A DNA stretch of 64,000 bases, from NCBI GenBank assembly GCA_937900135.1, contig CALCDJ010000084.1, positions 6,018 through 70,017 of the forward strand, written 5' to 3'. This document shows positions 25,748 to 34,542 of this stretch, in pieces. This DNA is from an uncultured Blautia sp. (lineage in GTDB: Bacteria > Bacillota > Clostridia > Lachnospirales > Lachnospiraceae). The notes below the pieces were generated by a model. That model saw only the letters and a program-made list of their open reading frames with translations, was not told where the DNA came from and did not search any database. The position numbers were made by a program, and so were the translations under genes. Within the stretch, counting starts at the first letter, position 1; each line of letters starts with the position of its first letter.

Positions 25748-26800
25748 ATGAAAGCAGCAGTAGTGGTAGCAAATGAAGATGTGCGATATCAGGAAGTGGA
25801 AGAACCAAAGATAAAACCAGGCTATGTAAAAGTGAAGGTAAAAGCATCTGGTATCTGTGGTTCTGACATCCCGCGTGTTCTTCATAATGGTGTGCATTTT
25901 TATCCCATTGTTCTGGGACATGAATTTTCCGGCGATGTAGTGGAAGTGGGAGAAGGAGTAACCAAAGTAAAAGTAGGGGATCGTGTATCCGGAGCTCCTC
26001 TTCTGCCCTGTATGAAATGTGACGATTGTCAGAATGGAAACTTTTCTCTTTGTAAGCACTATAGTTTTATTGGGTCCAGAGAACAGGGAAGCAATGCAGA
26101 CTATGTGATACTTCCGGAGCAGAATGCAGTTCCCTTTGATCCTTCCATTTCCTACGAGCAGGGAGCCATGTTTGAACCATCCACTGTAGCGCTTCATGGT
26201 CTGCTTCAGAATGATTATCAGGGCGGACAGTATGTGGCAATTTTAGGCGGAGGCACCATTGGTATGTTCACCATGCAGTGGGCAAAAATCTTCGGTTCCA
26301 GAAAAGTGGTTGTATTTGATATCAGTGAAGAACGTCTGGAACTTGCCAAGCGTCTGGGGGCAGATGCGGTAATTAACACCACAAAAGAAAATTATATGGA
26401 AGAAGCGATGGCCCTCACAGAGGGAAAAGGTTATGGCTTTGTATATGAAACTGCCGGTCAGGTGCCTACTATGCATATGGCTTTTGAACTGGCAGGAAAT
26501 AAAGCCCATGTGTGCTTTATCGGAACCCCTCATGTGGATCTTAGCTTTACACCAAAGCAGTGGGAAAACATGAACCGAAAAGAATTTAAACTGACAGGTT
26601 CCTGGATGTCCTACAGTTCCCCCTTCCCGGGAAAAGAATGGGAACTTACCGCACATTATTTTGCAACTGGACAGCTGAAATTTGATCCTGGATTTATTTA
26701 CAAAAAAATGCCTATGAGCCAGGCACAGGAGGCATTCCAGCTTTATAAGACACAGGGGCTGGTAAAAGGAAAAATTCTTTTGGTAAATGAGGAAGCATGA
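25748..26800 (+). CDS. Zinc-dependent sugar-alcohol dehydrogenase, galactitol-1-phosphate 5-dehydrogenase-like
   Basis: This medium-chain dehydrogenase oxidises a secondary alcohol of a polyol or polyol phosphate with NAD. Catalytic zinc ligands Cys37, His58 and Glu59 (GICGSD and GHEF) and four structural zinc cysteines (88, 91, 94, 102) are present. The Rossmann motif is LGGGTIGMF near residue 165. The pattern SFIGSREQGSNADYV resembles GatD of the galactitol pathway. The length of 350 residues is normal. It follows the kinase gene by 16 bases and overlaps or abuts the PfkB kinase gene. The exact polyol is not readable from the sequence. Confidence 0.83.
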   Translation: MKAAVVVANEDVRYQEVEEPKIKPGYVKVKVKASGICGSDIPRVLHNGVHFYPIVLGHEFSGDVVEVGEGVTKVKVGDRVSGAPLLPCMKCDDCQNGNFSLCKHYSFIGSREQGSNADYVILPEQNAVPFDPSISYEQGAMFEPSTVALHGLLQNDYQGGQYVAILGGGTIGMFTMQWAKIFGSRKVVVFDISEERLELAKRLGADAVINTTKENYMEEAMALTEGKGYGFVYETAGQVPTMHMAFELAGNKAHVCFIGTPHVDLSFTPKQWENMNRKEFKLTGSWMSYSSPFPGKEWELTAHYFATGQLKFDPGFIYKKMPMSQAQEAFQLYKTQGLVKGKILLVNEEA

Positions 26801-26801
26801 C

Positions 26802-27731
26802 ATGATACTGACAGTAACGTTAAATGCTGCAATTGATAAGCGGTATGTAGTAGAAGGATATCAGGTGGGAGAAGTCAATCGGGTAAAGGCATGTTCTTAT
26901 GTCCCGGGAGGAAAGGGACTGAACGTTTCCAAGCCGGCTTCCATCTATGGCGCAGAAGTAGTAGCCACTGGATTTGTGGGCGGTCATGCGGGAAATTATA
27001 TTGAAGATGCCTTGAAACCTTTTGGAATTCAAAGTGAATTTTATCATGTGAAGGAAGAAAGTCGTTCCTGTATCAATATCTGGGATGAAGTCAATGGCGT
27101 TCAGACAGAATTTCTGGAACCTGGATTTACTTTATCAGAGGAAGATTTCCGTGGATTTGAAGAAAAATTTCGTTCTTTTTTGCCAGAGGCAGAGGTGGTG
27201 GCTATGTCCGGAAGCGTACCAAAAGGACTGGATGGAACGGCTTATCAGAGACTTGTAAAACTGGTAAAAGATGCAGGCAAACCAGTGATTCTGGACACCA
27301 GCGGAAAACTTCTGGAAATGGGAATCCAGGCATTGCCCACTCTGATTAAGCCAAACATAGATGAAATCCGTATGCTGACAGGAAAAACGTGTGAGAATAT
27401 CCAGGATATTGTAGACGCAGCAAAAGAAATCCATAAAAAAGGAGTAGAGTTTGTCGCAGTATCCCTTGGGGCAGAAGGCTCTCTTGTAGTAGGAGAAGAA
27501 GGAATCTTCCGGGCTCTGGTGCCTAAGATTGACGCAGTAAACACAGTGGGATGCGGTGATTCCATGATTGCAGGTTTTGCTATTGGACTGAAAGAAGGGC
27601 TTTCTCTTGAGAAAATGCTAAGAAAGGCAAGTGCAATCTCAGCCGCATCAGCTATGCGCGAAGAAACCGGATTTTTTGTAATGGAAGATATGGAAAAACT
27701 TCTTCCTCAGATTCAGATAAAAAAATGGTAA
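26802..27731 (+). CDS. PfkB-family 1-phosphofructokinase/tagatose-6-phosphate kinase-like
   Basis: The enzyme adds a second phosphate to a ketose phosphate, making the bisphosphate for the aldolase. It begins ILTVTLNAAIDKRY, has the substrate motif PGGKGLNVS near residue 38 and the catalytic motif NTVGCGDSMIAG near 250. The GKGLNVS stretch is followed by KPASIYGAEV where the family usually has a (S/A)R-x-L-x-x-L-G pattern, a small departure next to the substrate loop. The start at 26802 has GAGGAAG six to seven bases before it; in-frame ATG codons at 26787 lie inside the upstream gene. The gene begins just after the dehydrogenase stop. LacC, FruK or a related substrate are all possible. Confidence 0.85.
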   Translation: MILTVTLNAAIDKRYVVEGYQVGEVNRVKACSYVPGGKGLNVSKPASIYGAEVVATGFVGGHAGNYIEDALKPFGIQSEFYHVKEESRSCINIWDEVNGVQTEFLEPGFTLSEEDFRGFEEKFRSFLPEAEVVAMSGSVPKGLDGTAYQRLVKLVKDAGKPVILDTSGKLLEMGIQALPTLIKPNIDEIRMLTGKTCENIQDIVDAAKEIHKKGVEFVAVSLGAEGSLVVGEEGIFRALVPKIDAVNTVGCGDSMIAGFAIGLKEGLSLEKMLRKASAISAASAMREETGFFVMEDMEKLLPQIQIKKW

Positions 27732-27772
27732 CAGAAGGATGTAATTTATAATAAGAAAAAAGGAGAAAAAAT

Positions 27773-28774
27773 ATGGGAGAATTTATTAACCCGGCACTTG
27801 TGCCAACTGTAACACTTCCATCCGGAGAAAAAGTTCCATGTGTGGGAATGGGAACCTTTGGCTCTGACCGTGTTTCTGCGGAAGAGGTATCCAAAGCGGT
27901 GGCAGGTGCCCTGCGCTGCGGTTACCGTATGTTTGACTGTGCAGCCTGCTATGGCAATGAAGTACAGATTGGCGAGGTTTTTCGGGAAGCTTTTGAAGAA
28001 GGGATTGTAGAAAGAAAAGATCTGTTTATCATGACAAAAGTATGGAATGATATGCACAGAGAGGTGGAGAAGGCATGCAGAAAGAGCATTGCAGATTTAC
28101 AGTGTGATTATGTGGATCTTTATTTTATCCACTGGCCGTTCCCCAACTATCATGCGCCGGGATGTGATGTGGATTCCCGTAATCCAGATTCCCGTCCATT
28201 CTCTGTGGAAGAGTTTATGGATACCTACCGTCAGTGTGAAGAACTGGTAGAAAAAGGAGTAATCCGTTACATTGGTATTTCCAATATGACCATCCCCAAG
28301 CTGGAAGCGGTACTTCCTCTTATGAAAATTAAACCGGCAGCTTGTGAGCTGGAGCTTCATGTGTGCTTCCAACAGCAGGAACTCTACGATTATCTGGTGG
28401 CACATAACATTCAGCCAGTGGGCTATATGCCTCTTGGTTCCCCGAGAAGACCGGAGAGAGATATCTGTCCCGAGGATGTGGCAGACCTGCAGCTTCCGGA
28501 AATGAAAGCCATTGCAGACGCTCATGGGGTACATCCGGCGCTGATTGCTTTGAAATGGGCACAGCAGAGAGGAGAGATTTCCATTCCGTTTTCTGTACAT
28601 AATTTTGCTTCTAATTTAAAATGTGTGACAGAAGATCCTCTGACAGAAGAAGAAATGAAGATGATTTCCACTCTGGAAAAAGGAAACCGTCTTGTAAAAG
28701 GACAGGTATTTTTGTGGGAAGGTGCCAATGACTGGCATGATCTCTGGGATGAAGATGGGGTCATTGTAAAGTAA
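27773..28774 (+). CDS. Aldo/keto reductase
   Basis: This cytoplasmic NADPH-dependent oxidoreductase reduces sugar aldehydes or ketones. The catalytic tetrad is complete: Asp55 and Tyr60 in MFDCAACYGNE, Lys89 in IMTKVW, and His120 in YFIHWP. The length of 333 residues is normal, and the C-terminal region has PFSVHN in the cofactor-binding position. AAAGGAG precedes the ATG. It is the last gene of the aldolase operon, 41 bases after the PfkB kinase gene, and is followed by a strong terminator. In this operon it may interconvert an aldose and its polyol (inference). Confidence 0.88.
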   Translation: MGEFINPALVPTVTLPSGEKVPCVGMGTFGSDRVSAEEVSKAVAGALRCGYRMFDCAACYGNEVQIGEVFREAFEEGIVERKDLFIMTKVWNDMHREVEKACRKSIADLQCDYVDLYFIHWPFPNYHAPGCDVDSRNPDSRPFSVEEFMDTYRQCEELVEKGVIRYIGISNMTIPKLEAVLPLMKIKPAACELELHVCFQQQELYDYLVAHNIQPVGYMPLGSPRRPERDICPEDVADLQLPEMKAIADAHGVHPALIALKWAQQRGEISIPFSVHNFASNLKCVTEDPLTEEEMKMISTLEKGNRLVKGQVFLWEGANDWHDLWDEDGVIVK

Positions 28775-28795
28775 GAAATCTCCAAAATAAAAGTG

Positions 28796-28860
28796 AAAAA
28801 GCTTTCGCAGAAGAAATCCGACAGGCGTTTGCCTGGTAATCTTTTGCGGAAGCTTTTTTT
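28796..28860 (+). terminator. Rho-independent terminator after the aldo/keto reductase gene
   Basis: AAAAAGCTT at 28796-28804 pairs with AAGCTTTTT near 28850-28858, with an inner CAGGC/GCCTG stem, and ends in seven T. Confidence 0.87.
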
Positions 28861-28866
28861 ATGGAA

Positions 28867-28895
28867 TTGTAAATTCACAAAAAACATGATACCAT
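28867..28895 (+). promoter_or_regulatory. Candidate promoter for the second two-component operon
   Basis: TTGTAA (28867-28872) and TACCAT (28890-28895) are separated by 17 bases. Confidence 0.5.
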
Positions 28896-28964
28896 ATCAG
28901 AAGAAGAAACGTGCTTGATTGGAGCATACCAGAAACTAAAAATTCAGGGGGTATTTTGGGATTT

Positions 28965-30584
28965 ATGTATCGAGTTTTACTTGTAGATGACGAGATTTTA
29001 GTACGAGATGCCATTAAAGAAAACATTAACTGGGCCAGTCTGGAATGTGAATTGGTAGGCGATTGTGAAAATGGGCAGGCAGCAGCAGAATTTATAAAGA
29101 ATAACGAAGTGGATATTGTACTTACAGATATCTGTATGCCATATATGGATGGGATGGAGTTAAGCCATTTTCTCCATGATAACTATCCGGATATTGTGAT
29201 TGTTATTTTCAGTGGATTTGGAGAATTTGAATATGCAAAAAAGGCAATTCAGTATAATGTAAGCGAATATCTTTTGAAACCGGTAACTGCAGTAGAACTG
29301 ACTGGAGTTATCAATAAAATGAAACATAAAGTAGAACAGAAACGTCAGGAAAAGAAAAAAATGGAGAAGCTCACGGAGGCTTCTGAAAATTATCGGAAAA
29401 ATGCCCAGGTCATCCGTTCCAAAGCGCTGGAGGCTCTTGTCAACTGCACCACTAATGTGGAAAGCAGTCTGGAACGTCTGAAAAATATGGGGATTGAGTT
29501 ATCAGCTGTTCGATATCGGGTGGCAATGTTTGACATTGACCTGTATTCAGATATGTATCAGCTGGATATGGAAAAACGCCAGGAAAGTGCGCTGATGGCT
29601 TTTGTTCTTTATAATATCAGCGATGAGATTGTAAGAAGAGAGGAAGCCGGAATTGCCTATCAGGAAGGCGGAAACCGGGTGTGCATTCTGTTTCAGGAAA
29701 AATGGAGCCGGGATTTTACCGCAAAAACAAAAGAAATCTGTCGTGAGATTCAGGACAAGATGAAGGAAGTTATGGGAATTGAGGTTTCTGTGGGAATTGG
29801 AAAATGGGTAAAAACACCGGGACAGCTTCTGATCTCTCATGATACTGCAAGTCAGGCTATGCAATATCGCTACCTTCTGGGGGGAAAACTCCTTCTTGAT
29901 ATGGCAGAGCAGAAAACTGGACAAAATATACCTATAGATATGCTCCTGGAAAAATTTGTATCAGCCTTAAAAACAGATAAGCAAAGTCAGGTAGCAGAAA
30001 TTTTTCAGGAAATAAAAGATTCTATCCGAAACAGTTTTGTGGAAAAAAGTCGTGCCTGTATGTACCTTCAGCAGATTGTGAGGACCATGGATCAGGTATG
30101 CCATGATGTTTCCGCAAATATGGATTGTGTTTCCTGTGGACGGGATGAACTTCTTCATCAGATCACAGAACAGAAGTCCTTTGACAGCGCTTGCAAAATT
30201 GTGGAAGATTATATTATGAAGATATATAAGATGCTTTCTGATATGAATAGTTCCAGTGGACAGAGACAGGCGCGGCTTGCGATGGATTATATTCAGCAGA
30301 ATTATATGGATCCGGATCTGAGCTTGAATGATATTTGCTCTTATTTGAATATCAGTACCAGTTATTTCAGTACCATTTTTAAAGAAATGACAGGGGAAAC
30401 CTTTACGGAAGTGCTGATTCGTACCCGCATGGAAAAAGCCAAGGAGCTTCTGGGGAATACTACCATGAAAAACTATGAAATTGCAGAACGTGTGGGCTTT
30501 TCCGATCCTCATTATTTTGGGATTTCTTTCAAAAAAATGACAGGGGTTACCCCTACGGAATACGCCAGGGAGAAGAGAAGATGA
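28965..30584 (+). CDS. YesN-type response regulator with AraC DNA-binding domain
   Basis: This regulator probably controls the CUT2 importer operon that starts at 33.5 kb. It starts MYRVLLVDDEILVRDAI and has the phospho-Asp in IVLTDICMPYMDG near residue 55 and a Lys in YLLKPVT near 104. A long middle region (about 130-430) with coiled-coil and GGDEF-like-fold features is followed by the AraC helix-turn-helix pair (LSLNDICSYLNISTSYFS and ERVGFSDPHYFGISFKKM). The length is 539 residues. An upstream in-frame ATG at 28911 is less likely, as the family consensus starts at 28965. The stop overlaps the kinase start as ATGA. Confidence 0.9.
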   Translation: MYRVLLVDDEILVRDAIKENINWASLECELVGDCENGQAAAEFIKNNEVDIVLTDICMPYMDGMELSHFLHDNYPDIVIVIFSGFGEFEYAKKAIQYNVSEYLLKPVTAVELTGVINKMKHKVEQKRQEKKKMEKLTEASENYRKNAQVIRSKALEALVNCTTNVESSLERLKNMGIELSAVRYRVAMFDIDLYSDMYQLDMEKRQESALMAFVLYNISDEIVRREEAGIAYQEGGNRVCILFQEKWSRDFTAKTKEICREIQDKMKEVMGIEVSVGIGKWVKTPGQLLISHDTASQAMQYRYLLGGKLLLDMAEQKTGQNIPIDMLLEKFVSALKTDKQSQVAEIFQEIKDSIRNSFVEKSRACMYLQQIVRTMDQVCHDVSANMDCVSCGRDELLHQITEQKSFDSACKIVEDYIMKIYKMLSDMNSSSGQRQARLAMDYIQQNYMDPDLSLNDICSYLNISTSYFSTIFKEMTGETFTEVLIRTRMEKAKELLGNTTMKNYEIAERVGFSDPHYFGISFKKMTGVTPTEYAREKRR

Positions 30585-32374
30585 AGAAATTGAATCCAGG
30601 TCAGATGCTCATGCGCAGGTTTCAGAGTATCCAAAGTGTGATTTTTGCAGTGGTATCTTCTTTGCTGCTCTGCGCTGTAGTAATTGTGACTGTGATTTCC
30701 ATGAATTATACAAGACAGTCGATTTTTGACAATTCCTCTCTGTACACCCAGACTATCATTCAGCAGGTGAATCAGAATATTGATTCCTATATTAATTACA
30801 TGGAAAATATTTCCTATCTGGTATCCAGTAATGAAGATGTGCAGGAGTATTTGTTTGGCGATAATGTGGATTTTGATGTGCGGGGACGTATTCTGAACCA
30901 GTTTGAAACCATTCTGGACAGCCGGAATGATATTTTGAATCTTGGTATTATTTCAGAAAACGGAAGAATGTTTATCAATGATGGAAAGCAGATGACAAAC
31001 CCTAATCTGGATCTTCACAGCCAGGACTGGTATACCAATGCTCTGAATGGCTCCCAGAGTTCCTATCTTTCCTCTTCCCATGTACAACACATCATCAACG
31101 GAGAACGGCCATGGGTGATTACCCTGAGTCGTGGAATCTGGAATAAGAGAGCCACGAAAGGTTCAAAAAAAGAAGGGGTATTCTTTATCGACCTGAATTA
31201 TAATGCGATTAGTGAGCTGTGCAATCAGAGTATGGTAGAAAATCAGGGCTATGCGTTTATTATAGATGCGGAGGGAAATATTGTCTATCATCCACAACAA
31301 CAGCAGCTTTATAATGAACTTCAGACAGAAAATATCAGTCTGATCATGGAATCAGATTCCGATACCATTCTTTCGGGGAAAGGAAGCAAAGAGAAGCTGT
31401 ACTCCATATCCCGCTCTCAAAAGACCGGATGGACCGTAGTAGATAGTGTGCGAGTGGAAGAACTTCTTCGGAAAAGTAAGGCAGCTCAGAGTCTGTATGT
31501 TCTGGTAGCCATTGGTCTGATGGCAGTGGCGCTTGTATTTTCCCGCTTTCTCGCCAAGAGCATTACTCAGCCCATTTCCCAACTCTGTGAATCCATGGAA
31601 CGGGTTCAGGAGGGAGACTTCAGCGTATCAGATGTTGTGGTGGATTCCGAAAACGAGATTGGAAGCCTGACCACATCGTTTAATGTTATGACACACCGAA
31701 TCCAGGAACTGATGGAGCAGAATATCCGGGAACAGGAGGCCAAGAGAAAGAGTGAGCTGAAGGCTCTTCAGTCTCAGATTAATCCGCATTTTCTTTATAA
31801 TACGTTAGATTCCATTATCTGGATGGCGGAGGGAAAGAAAAATGAGGAAGTGGTGCTGATGACGGCTTCTCTGGCAAGGCTTCTTCGTCAGAGTATCAGC
31901 AATGAGGATGAAGTGGTTTCCATAGGTCAGGAAGTGGAGTACGCAAGAAGCTACCTCACCATTCAAAAAATGCGTTACAAAGATAAATTAGAGTTTGAAG
32001 TTTCTGTAGAAGCTACGATTTTACATATTCCGTTAATTAAGCTGGTTTTGCAGCCAATTATTGAAAATGCCATTTATCATGGACTGAAGTATAAGGAAAG
32101 CAAAGGATTTCTTCAGGTGAAGGGATTTATGAAGGACGGCAATGCAATCCTTCAGGTAATTGATGACGGTGTGGGAATGGATCAGGAAACACTGGATCAT
32201 ATTTACGAAAAACATAAGGTGAATTATCGCTCTAATGGAGTGGGCGTTTATAATGTACAGAAGCGTCTGCAGCTTTATTATGGAAGCGAATATGGAATCA
32301 CCTATGAGAGTCATCTGGGAGAAGGAACCATTGCCACGATTACCATACCGGGAAGACAGGAGGGTCTGCAATGA
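30581..32374 (+). CDS. YesM-type sensor histidine kinase
   Basis: This membrane sensor kinase works with the regulator encoded just before it. A helix lies at about residues 18-42, a large extracellular Cache-like domain at about 43-300 (NENVQEYLF-type helix, DWYTNAL and IINGERPWVI strands), a second helix at about 304-325, then HAMP, the kinase box with phospho-His in SQINPHFLYNTLD, and a HATPase domain with VLQPIIENAIYHG and DDGVGMD. The length of 597 residues is typical. Its start overlaps the regulator stop (ATGA), and its stop overlaps the binding-protein gene start (ATGA), so the three proteins are translated together. Confidence 0.9.
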   Translation: MKKLNPGQMLMRRFQSIQSVIFAVVSSLLLCAVVIVTVISMNYTRQSIFDNSSLYTQTIIQQVNQNIDSYINYMENISYLVSSNEDVQEYLFGDNVDFDVRGRILNQFETILDSRNDILNLGIISENGRMFINDGKQMTNPNLDLHSQDWYTNALNGSQSSYLSSSHVQHIINGERPWVITLSRGIWNKRATKGSKKEGVFFIDLNYNAISELCNQSMVENQGYAFIIDAEGNIVYHPQQQQLYNELQTENISLIMESDSDTILSGKGSKEKLYSISRSQKTGWTVVDSVRVEELLRKSKAAQSLYVLVAIGLMAVALVFSRFLAKSITQPISQLCESMERVQEGDFSVSDVVVDSENEIGSLTTSFNVMTHRIQELMEQNIREQEAKRKSELKALQSQINPHFLYNTLDSIIWMAEGKKNEEVVLMTASLARLLRQSISNEDEVVSIGQEVEYARSYLTIQKMRYKDKLEFEVSVEATILHIPLIKLVLQPIIENAIYHGLKYKESKGFLQVKGFMKDGNAILQVIDDGVGMDQETLDHIYEKHKVNYRSNGVGVYNVQKRLQLYYGSEYGITYESHLGEGTIATITIPGRQEGLQ

Positions 32375-33384
32375 AAAAATACAAAAAATGGGTGGCTGCA
32401 GCCCTGGTTCTCTGTATTGGCGCGGCAACAGCAGGTATTGTTTACTACAGAAACGCCACAGGAGGAGAGCGAAAGCTGTCTCTGATCTATATTCCCAAAG
32501 TGGTGGATGGAACCAATGATTTTTGGAGTTCTCTGATTCTTGGTGTGCGGATGGCAGCCAAGGAATACAATGTGGAAGTGGAAATTATGGCTCCGGAAAG
32601 AGAAAATGATGTGAAAAGGCAAAATCAGATCCTAAAAGAAGCTATGGAAAAGCAGCCGGATGCTATTTTGTTTTCACCCTCCAGTTTTACAGAGTCGGAT
32701 CAGCTTTTGCAGCGTGTGAAGGAAAAAGAAATAAAGATTGCGTTTATCGATTCCTATACAGATCAGGATGTCCAGGATATTACCGTTGCAACAGACAACG
32801 TGGAAGCGGGACAGAAGTTGGGCGAATTTGCTGCGACACTTCTGGAACCGGAGGACCAGGTGGCTGTGGTTGCCCATGTAAAGGGGGTATCCACAGCGGT
32901 AGAGAGAGAAAAAGGGTTTCGGAACGGACTTGGAACGTTGGCAAAAAACATTGTGGATGTGGTATATTGCGATTCCGATTACGAGAAGTCCTATGAACTG
33001 ACAACCGCTCTTCTAAAAGAATATCCGGACCTGAAAATGATCGCAGGAATGAATGAGTATTCTTCTGTAGGGGCAGCCAGGGCTGTTAAAGCGGCTGGTG
33101 CAGAAGCGCAGGTCAAGGTAGTGGGAGTGGACAGTTCTCAGGAAGCGGTTCAGTTGATGGAACAGGGGGTGTTTAAGGGGATTGTAGTACAGAAGGCATT
33201 TAAAATGGGCTATTTGGGAGTGGAGGAGACGATCCGGCTTCTTCGGGGACAGAATTATGAAACAAATATCAATTCCGGCTGCGAGCTGGTAACTCCGGAA
33301 AATATGTACTCCAGCGAAATAGAAAAGCTCTTATTCCCCTTTAAACCGCTGGAATCTACAAAAGAAGAGAAAAAAACTCAGTGA
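32371..33384 (+). CDS. Membrane-anchored RbsB-type sugar-binding protein, part of the sensor operon
   Basis: The protein has a periplasmic-binding fold (Peripla_BP_4) preceded by a single N-terminal hydrophobic segment (residues 8-27) with no clear cleavage or lipobox site, so it probably stays anchored outside the membrane. The mature domain starts KLSLIYIPKVVDGTNDFW and has the AGMNEYSSVGAARAV and VVGVDSS strands of the family. It has 337 residues. Coupling to the kinase gene by ATGA overlap suggests that it presents bound sugar to the kinase rather than serving transport. A 22-bp terminator follows. Its ligand is unknown, though the CUT2 importer downstream is the obvious target. Confidence 0.82.
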   Translation: MKKYKKWVAAALVLCIGAATAGIVYYRNATGGERKLSLIYIPKVVDGTNDFWSSLILGVRMAAKEYNVEVEIMAPERENDVKRQNQILKEAMEKQPDAILFSPSSFTESDQLLQRVKEKEIKIAFIDSYTDQDVQDITVATDNVEAGQKLGEFAATLLEPEDQVAVVAHVKGVSTAVEREKGFRNGLGTLAKNIVDVVYCDSDYEKSYELTTALLKEYPDLKMIAGMNEYSSVGAARAVKAAGAEAQVKVVGVDSSQEAVQLMEQGVFKGIVVQKAFKMGYLGVEETIRLLRGQNYETNINSGCELVTPENMYSSEIEKLLFPFKPLESTKEEKKTQ

Positions 33385-33404
33385 AATCAGTCAATATGAA
33401 TAAG

Positions 33405-33452
33405 AAAAAAAGGTTAAAAATTTACGAAACCGTAAATTTTTAACCTTTTTTT
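33405..33452 (+). terminator. Strong Rho-independent terminator after the sensor operon
   Basis: A 22-bp perfect stem with an AAAC loop (33405-33426 and 33431-33452) ends in a T run. Confidence 0.93.
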
Positions 33453-33465
33453 GTAAGATATTCCA

Positions 33466-33494
33466 TTACAATTATTTCTGTTTCACGTTATTAT
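33466..33494 (+). promoter_or_regulatory. Candidate promoter for the first CUT2 importer operon
   Basis: TTACAA (33466-33471) and TATTAT (33489-33494) are separated by 17 bases, about 50 bases before the first gene. Confidence 0.65.
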
Positions 33495-33544
33495 TGAAAA
33501 AGAAAAAACACAGAGATGTGAAAAAACGTGAGGAGGGTAAAAAA

Positions 33545-34522
33545 TTGGAAAAGCTAAAACAAAATCCAATCGTGAAAAAGCTCGGCCTGAACAGGATTCT
33601 GCTTGTTGGTATCCTGCTTGTTATGTTTATCGTGTTCAGAGCAGTTCTGGGAAGTAAATTCCCTATTGGAGACAGTATCAGATCTACTTTGAACTATGTG
33701 TATTTCCTGGGCTTTTTATCACTGGGCGTTACCTTTGTAATTGCTACCGGAGGAATTGATTTCTCCATCGGACCGGTTATGTTCTGTTGCGCACTGATTT
33801 CCGGTTACTGCATGACAAGCTATGGTGTTCCATGTGCAGCAGCCATAATTCTTTGCATCCTGATCGGTCTTTTATTCGGTACCTTTAACGGATGGCTGGT
33901 ATCTTATATGTCAGTTCCGCCATTCATTGTTTCCATGGCATCCATGAACATTGCAAAAGGTATTGCTTCCGTATTTACAAAAACACAGTCTGTAAGCTGG
34001 CCGCTGAGCAGCGATCCTGCAAACGGATGGTTCAGAAACATTGTTTCCTATAATGGATTCCCGGTAGGAATCATTATTTTCCTGGCATTCGCAGTCCTCT
34101 GCGGTATCGTTCTTTACAGAACAAAACCGGGACGTTACATTCTTTGCCTTGGTTCCAACAGTGAAGCTGTTCGCCTTTCTGGTGTTAACACAAGAAAATG
34201 GCGTATGCTGGCATACATGATCTGTGGATTTTTAGTTGGAATCGGAGCACTGTTCTTTGTTGCTACCTATACAACGGTTCAGCCTGGATATGGTGATCAG
34301 TACAACAACGAAGCAATCGCAGGTTGCGTTATGGGTGGTACATCCATGGTTGGAGGTCTTGCTTCCATCGGTGGTACTGTGATTGGTGTGTTTATTATCT
34401 CTCTCCTTCAGCAGGGTATCATGGCATTTGGTCTTGGTAAAGGACAGCAGATGATCATTACAGGTATCATTGTAATCGTAGCCGTTTACGCTGACGTTTC
34501 TGCAAGACGCAGAAAGAACTGA
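33545..34522 (+). CDS. Sugar ABC transporter permease (RbsC family), TTG start
   Basis: This is one of two different membrane subunits of a CUT2 sugar importer. It has about eight to ten hydrophobic helices and the RbsC-type signature GGIDFSIGPVM near residue 70 and AGCVMGGTSMVGGLASIGG near 260. Start choice: AGGAGGG at 33531-33537 is seven bases before a TTG at 33545 (LEKLKQNPIVKKLG); an earlier in-frame TTG at 33494 overlaps the -10 box and cannot be translated from this promoter. The resulting length of 325 residues equals that of the partner permease. The next gene, for the ATPase, begins 20 bases on. Confidence 0.86.
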   Translation: MEKLKQNPIVKKLGLNRILLVGILLVMFIVFRAVLGSKFPIGDSIRSTLNYVYFLGFLSLGVTFVIATGGIDFSIGPVMFCCALISGYCMTSYGVPCAAAIILCILIGLLFGTFNGWLVSYMSVPPFIVSMASMNIAKGIASVFTKTQSVSWPLSSDPANGWFRNIVSYNGFPVGIIIFLAFAVLCGIVLYRTKPGRYILCLGSNSEAVRLSGVNTRKWRMLAYMICGFLVGIGALFFVATYTTVQPGYGDQYNNEAIAGCVMGGTSMVGGLASIGGTVIGVFIISLLQQGIMAFGLGKGQQMIITGIIVIVAVYADVSARRRKN

Positions 34523-34542
34523 TCGGAAGGGAGGATGTAACA

